64,000 nt of DNA, taken from assembly GCA_030549495.1 (NCBI GenBank), contig JAUIRK010000925.1, positions 682,001-746,000 on the forward strand. The letters run 5' to 3'. The notes below the pieces were generated by a model. It made no database searches. It was given only the letters and a program-made list of their open reading frames with translations, and was not told the origin of the DNA. Below are positions 45,701 through 57,174 of this stretch, piece by piece. The position numbers and the translations under genes were made by a program. Numbering within the stretch: the stretch's first letter is position 1; each line of letters opens with the position of its first letter. The stretch comes from Nectonema munidae (taxonomy: Eukaryota > Nematomorpha > Nectonematoida > Nectonematidae).

Positions 45701-48700
45701 ACTAAAATGAACATTATTAATTGATCAACATAACTAACTAAATCGCTTTCAAAAGCCTTAGCGAGACAACCCCTCACTAAATCAATCTCTTTCCAAAACG
45801 TATCTCTAAAAAAAGGCGCTTCGAAAAATCGCATTGAGAGAAGACTCCAAGCAAAAGTGCTATGCCGAGGATTTTGCTGTGTGACACTTTTGTCGACGTA
45901 GCGATTTCAAAATATTCAAAGGTTATTAGAACGAATTGAGTTGATTCATTAAAAAGGAGGATACAAATAATTTTAACTAAAGAACCGCAAAACTAGAAAA
46001 AACAAGATACCTTATCATGGTAAGAAGATGTGTAAAAGCAAAATTCTGATTAAATGAAGGATTTAAGTCAATTTAACTCAAACAGATGAATCTAAACTAA
46101 AGTTAATTTTTTTCAAAATCAGTTTTAAAAGTTAGTGTGATCATTTCATTATCTCTCGCATTTGAAAATGTTCAAATTTTTTAGGTTCATTACACGCGAG
46201 CTTAGGGATCTTTTGTTGAAATCAGGTATGCATCCTTTATTCCTCATAACATGTAGATATGAGCTTGTTTGATTTTCAATATTTTTTTTTACTTCGTTGA
46301 AATCTTTTGAATATTTTTTAAAAGTTTTTCGGAATTTTTTTTAAATATTGTTCTGGATATTTGATTTTCATAAATATTCCCTTTTCCACGTTTTTCGAGC
46401 TTTTCGAAATAAAAAATATGATACCTAAATGAAATTGTAGATTCTGCAATATTTAGAACGCACAAACTCTTAGGATAGAAGATCGTATGTCTAATATCTG
46501 TCCAATTTTTTTCCTCCATCTTTACTCTTCCTGTCACTTTATAAAAATAAAACTTGTAAAAACAGGCCATTTCTGAATGAATTCGACTTCCAGTTTTATA
46601 TTATCTTGATATTGAACATCTCATTGCTTGTTCAATCTCATTCAAAACCAAGCTCACCACCTATATGCCTCTGCTATAAATTTTAAAAATTAATCACATG
46701 TTTAAAATAACTCAATTCTAACTTTTTATTCCAGAATGTAGAACAAAAAATAGAGCGTGGTGCTTTGGGCGTTCCCCCTGAATATAGAACAAAAAATTTT
46801 ATATGCTTTTGGAAAAGATCAAACATCGAATCAGTGAAACTTGGCACTTGAAAATATACTTTTTGTTTAATTGGGAATAGGATTTTATAAATGTATATTT
46901 TTTCACATACCCATAAATTAGAAAAATTGTTAAACATATGGGCCATTTATTTTCAATATTGGTCAAGGCGCTCCATTGGTATTTAAGCAAACTCAAATGA
47001 ACAACTCGCACGTTTGTTTGGTAGTTATTTCTTGCTTATTTTGTTAGCCTTTAGTTTGCTTTAATTGGTTAGTTAGTTTTTTAATTGGTTAATTAATCAT
47101 TTAGTTATTTCATTAGCGTTTTAGTTAATAATTCAAAGATCAGATTTTTCTGTATTCAAATAAATTTAATAGATAGTATAGCTTTTTGCACTTCTTTGTG
47201 GAATTGTATAGTTTTTATGTTCAAAATGCATTATAAATGCAAAAAAAAATCTTTTTCTGGTTAATTCAGAAACAGATTCTAACAAATATATCATTTTGCC
47301 CAACTAAAATACACTAAGATGGTAAGTAAATAAAATAGATTCCTATTTACATGAATAAATATAGGCATAAATTTCCATTAAAATATACTGCATGCTATTT
47401 CATTTGTTTACATATGGGGACAAAAATTTTGTAAAAAACATTGAAAAGAGAGGTTGAGATACCATTTGGATTCATCCAGGAATACCATGTGAGAATGGAT
47501 GGGTGGACTGGGTTTGCAGAATTTTGACAGTGCCCGCCAATATTCGTTGACGTGGAGTTTGGTGGATTAAAGAAGGAATGGTTGGAGTCGGAAGAAAGCA
47601 TTGCGGGAAAGACGTGATTTGAAGAAGAAAAATTGGAAGAAAACTTCATATAACAGTTGTTGTAGTTTGAGTCAAATGCAGAATTCATCCCAGAATATCT
47701 TGTTAAAAGAATATATATAATTACATGTGTGTTTACAGGCGTGTAGCCATTTGGCGCAAAATGGCTCACAAAATTCAAGATATTTTGGAACCTTTGCAAA
47801 AACCTCTTTTTACAAGGTGTGTGTAAACCCTGCTTTGAGTTTAACTGCTCTTGTTTATAAAAGCAGAGTTTGCGAAGTTAAATAATTTTTTTCTCTAAGA
47901 TATCTTTTTAGATTTTCTTTCAACAAGATATTTATTGCAAAAATATACATGAATTTTAGCCAAAAAGAGAGAGAATACGAAGAGAAATGTGAAAAATCAA
48001 AGATGTGATTCGCGGTTATTCTTAAATTCGTTGATTTTGATAAAATATGCCCCCGCTTTTAATGGGAAACAAAGTTATACTTAAAAAATGCACTCGTAAA
48101 CGGCTTCATAAGAAAAACTAATTTTACCAAATTTGACCGAATTCATACTAAATACGGGCACTTTTCACGAAATTCTCCTCCCTGTCTTCTTTATTTTTCT
48201 CAAACTTTTTAAAATCGTTCTCAACTTCAACACAATTCACCTTTCATGAGAACGTATTTTTGTTATTTAGGGTGTTGTTTTTAAAGAATTTAGAGAATCA
48301 ATTTTGCAAAATCTTTCTCCAGTTGTGCTTTAAAAACATTTACTTTTTATTTCATTATCATGTTGTTTAACGCTTTTTTGATTTTATACTGTTTTACAAA
48401 GTACAATCAAATCCTCTTCGAACCCTCACAACCTTTCACAACGCGGTTCTATTTTTCTTTACCCGTATCAAATTGTCTTAATATACAAAAATAATTTTTT
48501 ACTTTTCTACAACTCTCCCTTATCGCTAAATCCCAAACATGAAAAAAGTAGGACATGCTAACTTCTATTATTTTGGTGCTTTAAATGAGAATTGTTATAA
48601 ATATAAATATACGCAAAAGGATACATCAAAAATTCACACAGAAAAGTCACCTAAAAAGTTACTATTAGAAAACCTTTTTTGAATAAAAAACATGTCTATA

Positions 48701-51700
48701 TTTTTCGCACTTTTTTTTACCATGTAGAAAAATGAATTTCCAATTTCAAATTTCTTTAATTAATTATAATTTTAATAAATTTTAGTTTATTAAAATTAAA
48801 ATAAAATAATTATTTTTACTCAACTAAAAATATTTTCCAAAATTTACCACATCTAAAAAAAGCATAATATTTTATTTTACAAAAAGCCGTTTTGCCGTGT
48901 TTGTATATTTACTTTTGAAATTTTGCGAAAAATGACTTTTGTCAATACATCACAGTATACAAGACAAGAATTTCATAAATGCGTGTATTCCATGAAGTTT
49001 AATAAAAAGAGATGTAATTTATATGATATTAGGCACTCAATCCATCAATCAAGCGAATTTACTTTAATTGACCAATAAAATGCCAAATCCAGTAATCATC
49101 ACAATTTATGAGATGTAATAAAAAATCATATATGTTATTTATGATCAGGATTTGGTGAGGATGAAAGTGGATGTGATAAAAAATTTTGGTAAAGAGAATG
49201 GACAGCAATTAATTTTTATGTTGCAAAGGAAAATTGAAATGAGGAAAACTTAGTCATAAATTTTATTACACGACTTGGTCTTTTCCACAATGAAAATTTG
49301 TCAAATATTTATCACCGCAATAAAGGAAGGCGAGTTATGGATTTGATGAGAGGTGATCAAGAAAGGGCCGTTCACAAAGATATTTCCTCTTTCACGAGCG
49401 TGAGTAGGGTTGGCGGCAGCTACTTTGCTTCAATACCACAAGGTTCGGTCCTTCTTTGCTTCGATAAGTGGCCCAGATGTGCCTTCTCAATGAAATCAGC
49501 CGTAGTTATCCTTTCCTTTATTCCGCTCCAAAGTTAAAAGGACGAGTTTTGCATATTGGCCTAGTTCACTGTCCAGTTAACCTCCTGTCCTGTTAAGTTA
49601 ATAAAATTTGTCTCGGCAAGAACTTTTCTGTCATGCCTGAATTTATAATACTGGCTTAGACTCTGAATTCGCTTATCTATCCAAGTAACTAACAAAAAAT
49701 TAACTAAATAAGCATTAAACTAGGTAAATAGCTAACTGACTCACGGCTGCACTAAATTTACCATACTTAACTTCCCAAATGTAAAACCATTTTGGAAGAT
49801 GAAGTTAAGATTTTTTGGCGAATGTCAACTGGGAAAATATCGGTACTGCTAAAAAGGCACCTAAACTTTGACAATACTCACTAACAAGAGTAAGATATTC
49901 CTTGACAGCTGCAAAATGAAATGCTTTCTTGTTAAGATCTTACTTTCAAATATGTATACGAATTATTTTCTAATTTGTGTACACTGGTTTCTTTTGTTTT
50001 TTAAACAATATACTCTAAAAATATAATATGATGATTCTAACATTTGATCTTCATGTTTTTAGTGAAAAATAATGGAAAATATAAAAAGTTTCGGTATGAA
50101 ATATTCTAATATATTGACAAGAAAATCAAGAATACTCATTCAACGACAAGTAAATTCTCCTTGATTGATTTGCAACTAAAGAGTTCAAGACATTTCTTAC
50201 ATAATTGGTCATTTCGAGACGAAAGTTTAAAAAAACTGGGTACAAAAAATCCAAAAATAGGTATGAAATGTCTCGAGTAGGAAACATGTCAGGTAAAAGT
50301 AATGTCCTGCACCGCCGTATCTGAAACGATTAGAAAAGTTGTAAAATTTTAAAGCGGGGAGAGATATATTAATTATTATGAATTTCGGAGTAAGAAAATT
50401 CGGCCTATGGACAAATTGACCTCAAGACAATCCAGACACTGAATATATTATTGATATAACTATTGCTTGATTCCCATTTGCCCATAAACCAAATCGTCTG
50501 GAGGCTGATTTCTCCAGATTCCGAATTATCCCTGAACCAAAAGAGCAAAAGAGATGCAAACCTATTTTATAATCAAACGTTCAAATTTAATTTTAAATGA
50601 AAGTATGCATCTTTATATACAAATAACATTTAAAAATTATTTTACCCAAGTTTTCAATAAATCAGTGTTTTAATTATTTCGCGTTGTTTTATTTGCGTCC
50701 GGGTTCACGTTTAGACGAATTGAAGAGGAAAGGGAAAAGATAACTGAAATATTTAGCAAAATATACGCAATGCATAAAAAATAAATTCGCCACAAAAATG
50801 CAGGAAATTCCGTCGCCAAGATATTTTACACGCACTTTTGGGCGAGCCACTTTCTGAGGGGTGCAACACCTTTCGTACTCTTTCGGAAGTCAAATGTCTT
50901 TCCAAATTTTAAGTACCTAGCTAACTAACAATTCACGAAGTAAAGACTCCTTCGAAGGAAAAAGGTTTAATCTGGGCAACTTTACTCGATCGACCTGCAT
51001 TTGATATACAATTTCTTTTCCTCTGTCCCAAATTTTAAAGCTGTTAATTTTGGAAAAAATCGAGATATTTAAGTAGTTAGAGGCTGTTTTTTTCTTTCAA
51101 TTTGATTTAATAATTGAATCGAGCAAAAGAAATGTGAAAAAGAGCTCAGGTTAAAATTTTCCCGAAAATTTAATAACAGAAATTCCTGTGAAGACCAAAA
51201 TGAAGTGTATGATGTCTAGAGCAGTGGTTGCCAAACTTTTCTAATCGATGACCCTTTTCATAAATACAAAACATTACATGACGTTCAGAATTTTGAATCC
51301 TTTTGATGCAAGCAACTTAATATGGGGATATTGCTCATCGCATGTCTGCTTCCGCTTTAACATGTTTCGGACTGTCAGAAGAGCCGTGTAACCCCTTTCA
51401 CAGAAATGAGAAGAGAATAAGAAGCTACAAAGCGATTTGTTAGTTTTAGGGAAAACAGAGAGCATTTTGGCCCAGTAATTAGGGTGCTGAACTCTTGTTG
51501 AAACTCTTCTTGGCTGCGGTGCTATTGATAAGCTCCAAGAATTCCCCTTCATTCAGCCGAAGATTTTCCTCATTTAGATCATTCTCATGAAAATAGTGTA
51601 CAAACTCTTTTCGGAAGCTTGATAAGTGTTCGTTGATCGCTTGTTGCAGGTCATTTGCAAGTGGTTCTTCACCAGCAACCTCAACCAAACTCTCCTTCTC

Positions 51701-54113
51701 GAATCTCCTTTCCGAAAAAGCAAGTTTGTCGAGGGAGGCCTTGATTGCATCGCTGTGCATTTTGATGCTTGTATCTCGGGCGTGTGGTTGCGTTGAGTCG
51801 ATTCAAAACTTCGAAAATATCTGCCAACAAAGCAAGATTACATTTAAATGGCTGTTGAACGTTTTTGAACAGCTGCTCCGTCCTTTTTCCTTGAACTGGC
51901 AAAATATTTGCAATTCATAAATCAACTACCATAACCAGAACATCGCACCTTGAGAGCCAACGTACAGATGTGTAAAAGAGGAGGTCTTTGTGGGCAGAAT
52001 CCATGTCTTGGCACAACTAAGGAAACAGCTTGGTGTTAAGTACGCATCCTTAAAGTTGAAATCCCGACCACAGAATCCAAAGTCTCTTTGAGAGCAGTAT
52101 GGAGTGTTTTGAAAACGTGTGAATAGGGCAGTGTGTTGTCATGACATTCTTCTTTTTAACCAGAGTCACGAATCCTGATTTAGAGCCAAGCATGCTGGGA
52201 TCTTTGCAATAAAAAGTGAGGAGATTTTGTAGGAGTCCTCAACGATTTTGCTATTTTGAAAGAAAACTCCTGTTCCATGTTCCAATCTCAATTTTTTGAG
52301 CCCGAGTTGTTTCATTTTGAAGTAGAACAAATCCTAACTAGCCGATTCTTTTTGGTTTCAGACTCCATAATTTCTAGAAAAAGACTTGTCACCCTTTTAG
52401 AGGTCATGACACATAGTTTGGGAACCACTGGTCTAAAGGCTATAGAGAGCAGATTTAAGTACCTGTTTCGGTAAAAATCTTTTATATTGTTTTTTTTAAA
52501 TAAACCTTTCGTCAAAGTGTCATTATATAAAATAAAATTAATAAAATATAAAACTATATTTTTAGTTTTTCTGTATCAGATAAGAAAAATTAAATGTTCG
52601 AATATTTTGGCCTGTTTACTTACATTTTATACCTTGATAACTTTAAAACATGGCTCCTTATTATGACACGAGTTTTCGCACTGTTTACACTAATTAACCC
52701 ATTAAGTAGCATAGAAATCAGACGAAATCTAAAAAAAGCAGAAGATTTATATTCAAAGTCATTGAAAAAAGCAGACGAAGATGAAATTACTTATGTTCCC
52801 AAATGGGAGCATTGGGACTTAATGGGTTTAAACCAACTTTCTTGGTATGTTAAATTTATCTTTTTAAATTAAAATCTTTTATTTTTTACGTAATATTGGC
52901 CTAGTTTTGCAAGGCATAACTGCCAGTTGGGCAAGCTCGCCGCCAAGTTGGGTGAGAGTGGAAACATAAAGTTGTGGCTTCCGATTTTGTTAATTGTCTT
53001 CCAAATGTAAGATGTGCGTGTGTGATAGTTATTCAATGTAATTTCATCAAATTTCCAGCTCTAAAATGAATTTTGAACGCTTTTGATAAAAAGATGGAGT
53101 GGAAGTCAAGATTATATAAATTAGTATTTTGTTCAGTAGAATGTAAAGTGTAAACCTTTCACGTTTTTTAAAAATTATCGTATATTAAGTTTAAACATTA
53201 TTAAAACGAAAGGTAAACCTAGCACGATTTTAAATATTTTTGTTGATATTTTATTAAGGTTTTAAATGTTTTTAAGTTTAAATTAAAAAATTATAATTTG
53301 GGATAAATTATTTTTTTTCTTTTAAAAAATTAAAATTTAAAATGTTTAATGTTAAAGAAATATATGGAATATTACAAAAAAAATTGGGTTTATTTCCATT
53401 ATATCATCTTAAGAGAAAAAGCAGAACGTGTATTTTGGGATGAAGTTTGGCGTAAGAATCGATGAACCCTAATATGCGTAGACGTCATTTATAATCAAAA
53501 CATCCAAAATTCATAGATAAAAGTCAAGCCTTCTTACCAAAAAACTCGGAATAATTAAAAAAGTTCATTTTAACTACGAAGCATATTTACAAACAAAAGA
53601 AAAGACGTCTTTACGTGGTGTCTGATTAAAACGGCCGAAAACCAAAACGGCCGAAACCAAAACGGCCAAAACTAAAACGGCTGAAAACCAAAACGGCCGA
53701 AACCAAAACAGCAGAAAACTAAAACGGCCGAAAATCAAAACGGCCAAAACAGAAAGGGCCAAAAATCAAAACGGCCCAAAACAAAAAGGGCCAAAAACCT
53801 AAAAAGTGTTTAATTTAAAAGTTGGATAATTTTATGGAATTGAAAAGTGATATATATTTTTTTTTTACCAAAAGGGGAAAAATCCTTCTTTTTTCAAAAC
53901 ATCCCTTTTTTATTTTTCCCCTTTTTTTCTTTTATAAATTTTTTTTTTTTTTTTTTTTTTTTGGAAAAAAAATTTTTGGGGGAATTTTTTTTGTAAATTT
54001 TTTTTTTTTTTTTTTTATTATTTTTAAAAAAAAATTTTTAAAAAAAAAAATAAACACTTTCCTTTTTTTAAAAAAAAAAAATTTTTTAAAAAAAAAAAAT
54101 TTATATAAAAATT

Positions 54114-54145
<32 letters not shown>

Positions 54146-54200
54146 TAAAACAAAAAACAAAAAATTTTATTAAATTTTTTTTTTTTTTTTTTTTTTTTTG

Positions 54201-54233
<33 letters not shown>

Positions 54234-54257
54234 AAAAAAAAGAATGATGGAAAAAAA

Positions 54258-54303
<46 letters not shown>

Positions 54304-54325
54304 AAAAAAAAAAAAAAATTAAAGG

Positions 54326-54371
<46 letters not shown>

Positions 54372-57174
54372 GGTTTTTGGCCCTTTTGGTTTCGGCTGTT
54401 TTGGTTTTCAGCCGTTTTAACTAGGAACCCTTTACTTGCATCTTATACTGTAACTAAAAATTGGTAGAACAAATTAACCTTATATAATCGGCCAAGATCT
54501 GCCTTGTACACGAGATATTAATTTCCATATGCTTGGGAAAAAAACAGCAAATTCAATCTTTATCTCTCTCTCTTCTTCACTTGAAATGAAGTGAAAAAAA
54601 AACTTGATCCCAATAATGATTTACCCTGTGCCTAAAACTCCAACGCGGAGAGAAATTTTCAAGTTCAAAAAAAAATTTTTTTTTTCAACATTTTCAAGTT
54701 TCGAACAAAAATTGCTGTGATGCAAAGTTAAAATATGTTTTTTATGCATAAAAAAGTAGATATTCGAGCTGGTAGAAATTGATGGATAAAAAATTAAGAT
54801 CGATTCCATTTTCAATGATTTTTGTATGTAATCATCACATTATTAACTTCACAATGCACTTCAATTATGCTGGAGGAAACTAATTAGACTGTAGAATTTT
54901 TAGAGGTTGGGAAGGACTGATCAAGAGTGTGAGTAGTGTGAGCACTGGACTCCCCCACAAATAAAAACGTCTCTTTACGTCACTGCATGGGCTTTATCCC
55001 CAAAAAGAGTGGATAAAGGTTTGTTGAAATAAAAAAGTAGCATTTCGTCCCAATGTTAAATTCATACATCATTTTTGTGGTTTTGAACATTTTCGTGTTG
55101 CCATATAAATACTTTTTCTTTCTTATGAAAGAAACTTTGAATATACCTGGATACATTAAAGAGTGGATCTTTGAGTCGATAGTATAATCATGAAAGGTTT
55201 AAAAAGAGGAACCACTATTTTTTGTTAAAATCGCAAATTTAACAATGCCTACTTTTTTTGTCTATACTCGTTTTTAGCTTCGATTATTTGTATCCAACAT
55301 AAAAGCAAGTGCTAAAAACGCCTTAATAAATATAAAGAATTTAGTATGTCCGTTGAATTAGTTCGAATTCGTTATTAAAAAATTGTTTAGGAGATTGGAC
55401 TCAAGGATTTTCATATTTTGATATTCCTAGCAAAAATTTTTCCAAGTCTTGTGACCAATAAAATCAATTTTGATCTCGCTAAAGACAAAAATAGAAGTTT
55501 CGCTATAAATAAGAAAAATGAGAAAGCATCCCCATCTTTTTCAGTTTCTATAAATATATTTTTTATCATCGCTTTCTTACTCCGTGGTTAAATATTCTAA
55601 AAACCATAAATAAAGAAATGAAAATTTGTGAAATTTATAATAAAAAAACAGGTTATAAGAAAATGATTTCAAGATTATGAGAAAAAATAAACTTTGTTAA
55701 CTAAAAGTTTGGACAAGATGTAATAGATGTCTACCCAGAACTAATAAAAGGTAAATTTCTTGAAAGTACCATCATTTTGTTTATAATTTTTCTAATTTAA
55801 AATTAAAGTATAAAAACCGTATTATTTTGAAAAATCCTCTAAAACCAAATGATATTCATAGTTCTGACCAGTATTTGTCGTGTAAATAAGTTAAGTTTAT
55901 TTTAATAAATTTAAACCCATAATAAATAATTTATTGATCACAAATTTTTAAAAATGAAAATTTTTGCCGACAGTCGGCTTTTTCAAACACATGCGGGAGA
56001 AAACGATTCTTTGAGGAAAATTGTCGACTGTCGGAAAAAATTTACATTTTTAGAAATTTGTGATCAATAAATTATTTATTTTAGTGTGCACCTCTTTATT
56101 CTATCACTAATTTAATGGGCCACCTTCAGCACCAGATTTTTATCTTAAACCCATAAATTGAAAGTAGTGGAATATGAACATATAAATCTTTATTGTTAGA
56201 AGAAAGTTAAATTTTCTATAAAAGTTAAAAATTACTGATAATAATTTGAAAAAGGTAAAAATCTAAATAATTTAAAAATATTCCAATTTTTAATTAGTTT
56301 AGTCAATTTATTTTTAATTACAAATAACCGACATTATTTCCGAAAATATGCGCTAAATTTTTTTCAAATTTATTCATTGATGAATTGTGTGTGATGAAAG
56401 AAAGTCTTATTATTATAATTAACAATTAAAAATGAATCATATTCCCCTTTATTTTAATATTTTTTAGCGATAAAACTTTTGTTAAATTATTTAAAATTTA
56501 TAATCAATAATTTTTAGCAAAAGGAAGTTAACAAGTGGTAAAAATAGATTTAATGAAAAATCTTCGTTTTTTGAAATTTAATTTTATCTTGAAGCTTTTT
56601 CGTTTCTCTTTCGGTCGAGGGATGATGAGTAGAGGAGGAGTTTATGGATTCTTTGAGATTTAATGAAATTTTAGGAGAAAATTGAATAAATATTTCACCT
56701 GTAAGGATCTGCAGATCCTACACCATAAAAATCAACGAGTCGATTGTTGTAACAAAATCCTTGAGAAGCTGTCGAAGAAGGAAAAGATGATGATGAAGAT
56801 GAAATTGACAGACACGGTGGAGAAGATAGCAAGAAGGAAGACGTTGCTGAAAGAGAGGAGGAAAAGGAGGATGGAATTGTTGAGTTGGTGACAGCAGTGG
56901 ATGATGAATATTCGTTAACGAGGTTTTGGTAGTGGTGCAAGTGGTTGTAAGTGTGGTGTAGGGGGTGACGATGAGTTTCGCCTGGCAAGGCGCTTGAGCA
57001 AGGAAAAAAGGATGATGAGTGAAAGGATGAGGACGAGGAAGTGTTTGGCGAATTGATGGAAACGATGGCACTTGTCAGCCAATTGGCTGCAGGGGGATAC
57101 GATAGGTTTTGATTCGGACACCCAAGTGCGCCGGAATTCATCCACATTTCGCGTATCTTGTCTGCGGTATCCAT
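42773..57174 (-). CDS. Hox gene, Ubx/abd-A class (three visible exons)
   Basis: Exons 57174-56699, 47698-47463 and 43170-42944 (or on to a stop at 42773) join in phase (2, then 1). The 369-residue reading has a Ser-rich N-terminal half, the hexapeptide WYSWM (230-234), a 10-residue linker and a homeodomain at 245-304. The homeodomain runs [20 protein letters not shown] to [15 protein letters not shown], with Gln50, Asn51, Arg53 and Leu56. RMKLKKE and the following TVKLINQQ (compare AVKEINEQ) point to Ubx/abd-A rather than Antp. RFQT and VK.IN favour abd-A, while the short linker favours Ubx, so I leave the name open. Odd points: YPWM has become YSWM, and the last 45 or so residues of the long reading derive from a repeat. 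Hox proteins are nuclear transcription factors patterning the trunk. Confidence 0.9.
42776..42874. repeat. AATTCGGC-word repeat abutting the homeobox exon
   Basis: On the minus strand it reads GGTTCAGGGATAATTCAGCA, CAAGACAATCCAGCCTC, GCGAGGCGAATTTGTCTTGA, ending AATTGTCCTGC. It begins about 70 bases after the possible donor. The stop at 42773 closing the long reading lies at its far edge. Confidence 0.6.
42944..43170 (-). CDS. Hox exon 3 (homeobox)
   Basis: The acceptor GCTTTCGTTTTTACAAAG precedes 43170 (phase 1). It encodes the linker VSVAGHS and a complete 60-residue homeodomain, then [10 protein letters not shown] donor-like CAGCAG|GTTCGT lies at 42943. If it is not used, the frame continues to a stop at 42773 and runs through an AATTCGGC-word repeat. 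Differences from consensus ([19 protein letters not shown]) sit outside the DNA-contact core. Confidence 0.93.
43891..43912. repeat. (CA)n microsatellite
   Basis: About eleven AC dinucleotides, preceded by ACACATAAAC. Confidence 0.85.
44553..45029. mobile_element. AAAACGCCC-word palindromic element
   Basis: Left arm GGGTGCCAGGTCAAAACGCC then GAAAACCAAACTCGC. Right arm TTTTGGACGTTTTG, GCGTTTTACTTTTCAGGCAT, TTTGGTTTTCGGGCGTTTTG, then ACCATGAACCC. A second internal word cluster lies at 44850-44920. Confidence 0.6.
45222..45312. repeat. AATTCGGC-word repeat copy
   Basis: GACTCAAGACAATTTGGCCT, then CACAGAATTGTCCAGATGGC and GCATTGTCACTGAACCC. Confidence 0.5.
45615..45677 (+). repeat. Solo end of AAAACGGCC-word family
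   Basis: GGTGTCTGGTCAAAAGGGCC, GAAAACTAAAACGACCC, then AAAAATGGACAAAAACC, with no inverted partner in range. Confidence 0.5.
47463..47698 (-). CDS. Hox exon 2 (hexapeptide)
   Basis: The acceptor ATATTCTTTTAACAAG precedes 47698 (phase 2) and the donor ATG|GTATCT follows 47463 (phase 1). It encodes [20 protein letters not shown], then a Ser/Asn-rich stretch ending [12 protein letters not shown]. As in other Hox genes, the intron lies just after the hexapeptide. MNSAFDSN recalls the MNSYFEQ start of Ubx, but here it is internal if exon 1 is joined; an alternative start at this Met is possible. Confidence 0.85.
49400..49500 (+). repeat. tRNA-derived SINE, copy 3
   Basis: A-box-like GAGTAGGGTTGGCGGCAGC, a near-canonical B box AAGGTTCGGTCC, then the family tail TTTGCTTCGATAAGTGGCCC and GTGCCTTCTCAATGAAATC. 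Confidence 0.55.
50201..50290. repeat. GAAATGTC-word repeat, copy 2
   Basis: ATAATTGGTCATTTCGAGAC then ATAGGTATGAAATGTCTCGA and GTAGGAAACATGTC; same order as the copies at 40218 and 58545. Confidence 0.5.
50386..50536. repeat. AATTCGGC-word repeat copy
   Basis: GGAGTAAGAAAATTCGGCCT and CAAATTGACCTCAAGACAAT on the left; TTCCGAATTATCCCTGAACC on the right. Confidence 0.55.
51222..52430 (-). mobile_element. hAT element (Charlie-like ends) with 8-bp target duplication
   Basis: The ends CAGTGGTTGCCAAACTTTTC and AGTTTGGGAACCACTG are inverted repeats. Flanks GTCTAGAG (51214-51221) and GTCTAAAG (52431-52438) differ by one base. Minus-strand frames carry pieces of a BED-type hAT transposase: [20 protein letters not shown] with [20 protein letters not shown] (51552-51274), [16 protein letters not shown] (51902-51770), and 51760-51479. 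The first half is missing. Several breaks. Confidence 0.8.
52694..52830 (+). mobile_element. piggyBac-type MITE, complete
   Basis: TTAA then CCCATTAAGTAGCATAGAAA at the left; GGGACTTAATGGG then TTTA (decayed TTAA) at the right. It is nearly identical inside to the copy at 6266 and, inverted, to the one at 63083. Confidence 0.75.
53616..54430. mobile_element. AAAACGGCC-word palindromic element with homopolymer core
   Basis: The left arm starts GGTGTCTGATTAAAACGGCC and iterates CGAAAACCAAAACGGC about eight times. The right arm ends TTTCGGCTGTTTTGGTTTTC, AGCCGTTTTAACTAGGAACC. Flanks CTTTACGTG and CTTTACTTG look like a 9-bp target duplication with one difference. Between the arms, 53860-54367 is almost pure A and T runs. 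Confidence 0.6.
53860..54367. repeat. Homopolymer A/T tract, possibly unreliable sequence
   Basis: Runs of T up to about 22 and A up to about 40 alternate with G-spiked T tracts and a few GGAAA words. Open frames here consist of Phe and Lys only and are not genes. It could be a genuine low-complexity core or poor read consensus across a hard palindrome. Confidence 0.8.
55921..56080. repeat. Long inverted repeat (hairpin) in Hox intron 1
   Basis: The left arm from 55921 starts AATAAATAATTTATTGATCA; the right arm (56024-56080) is its reverse complement over about 57 bases with a handful of mismatches. The CCGACAGTCG core faces inward around a spacer of roughly 40 bases (ACACATGCGGGAGAAAACGA). 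It may be a small MITE or an expressed hairpin. Confidence 0.7.
56699..57174 (-). CDS. Hox exon 1 (N-terminal region)
   Basis: The frame begins [20 protein letters not shown], then [17 protein letters not shown] and a long Ser/His-rich tract, ending [18 protein letters not shown] at the strong donor ACAG|GTGAAA (phase 2). This joins exon 2 as DPYR-YSGMNS. The start is uncertain: MWMNSG (Met 10 or 12) is an alternative, and CAGACAAG just upstream of ATACGCGAA could even be an acceptor. The sequence is clearly richer in G+C than its flanks. Confidence 0.8.

Larger units (their letters stand above)
43171..47462 (-). other. Hox intron 2
   Basis: 4.3-kb intron. It contains a (CA)n tract (43891-43912), AAAACG-word elements at 44553-45029 and 45615-45677, and AATTCGGC-word repeats at 44298 and 45222-45312. 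The remainder (45840-47460) is AT-rich with no recognised feature. Confidence 0.65.
47699..56698 (-). other. Hox intron 1
   Basis: 9-kb intron carrying a SINE (49400-49500), word repeats (50201, 50386), a hAT (51222-52430), a TTAA MITE (52694-52830), an AAAACGGCC-word element with a homopolymer core (53616-54430) and a long hairpin (55921-56080). 47700-49390 and 54440-55900 are AT-rich with no recognised feature. Confidence 0.65.

Noticed and set aside
53822-54467. Phe- and Lys-only open frames
   Set aside because: Products of the homopolymer tract.
56682-56891. Plus-strand Lys/Arg/Met-rich frame
   Set aside because: Antisense of the Ser-rich Hox exon 1.
42773-57174. Embedded miR-10 or iab-4 microRNA near the Hox gene
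   Set aside because: Scanned by eye for both mature sequences on both strands; not found.
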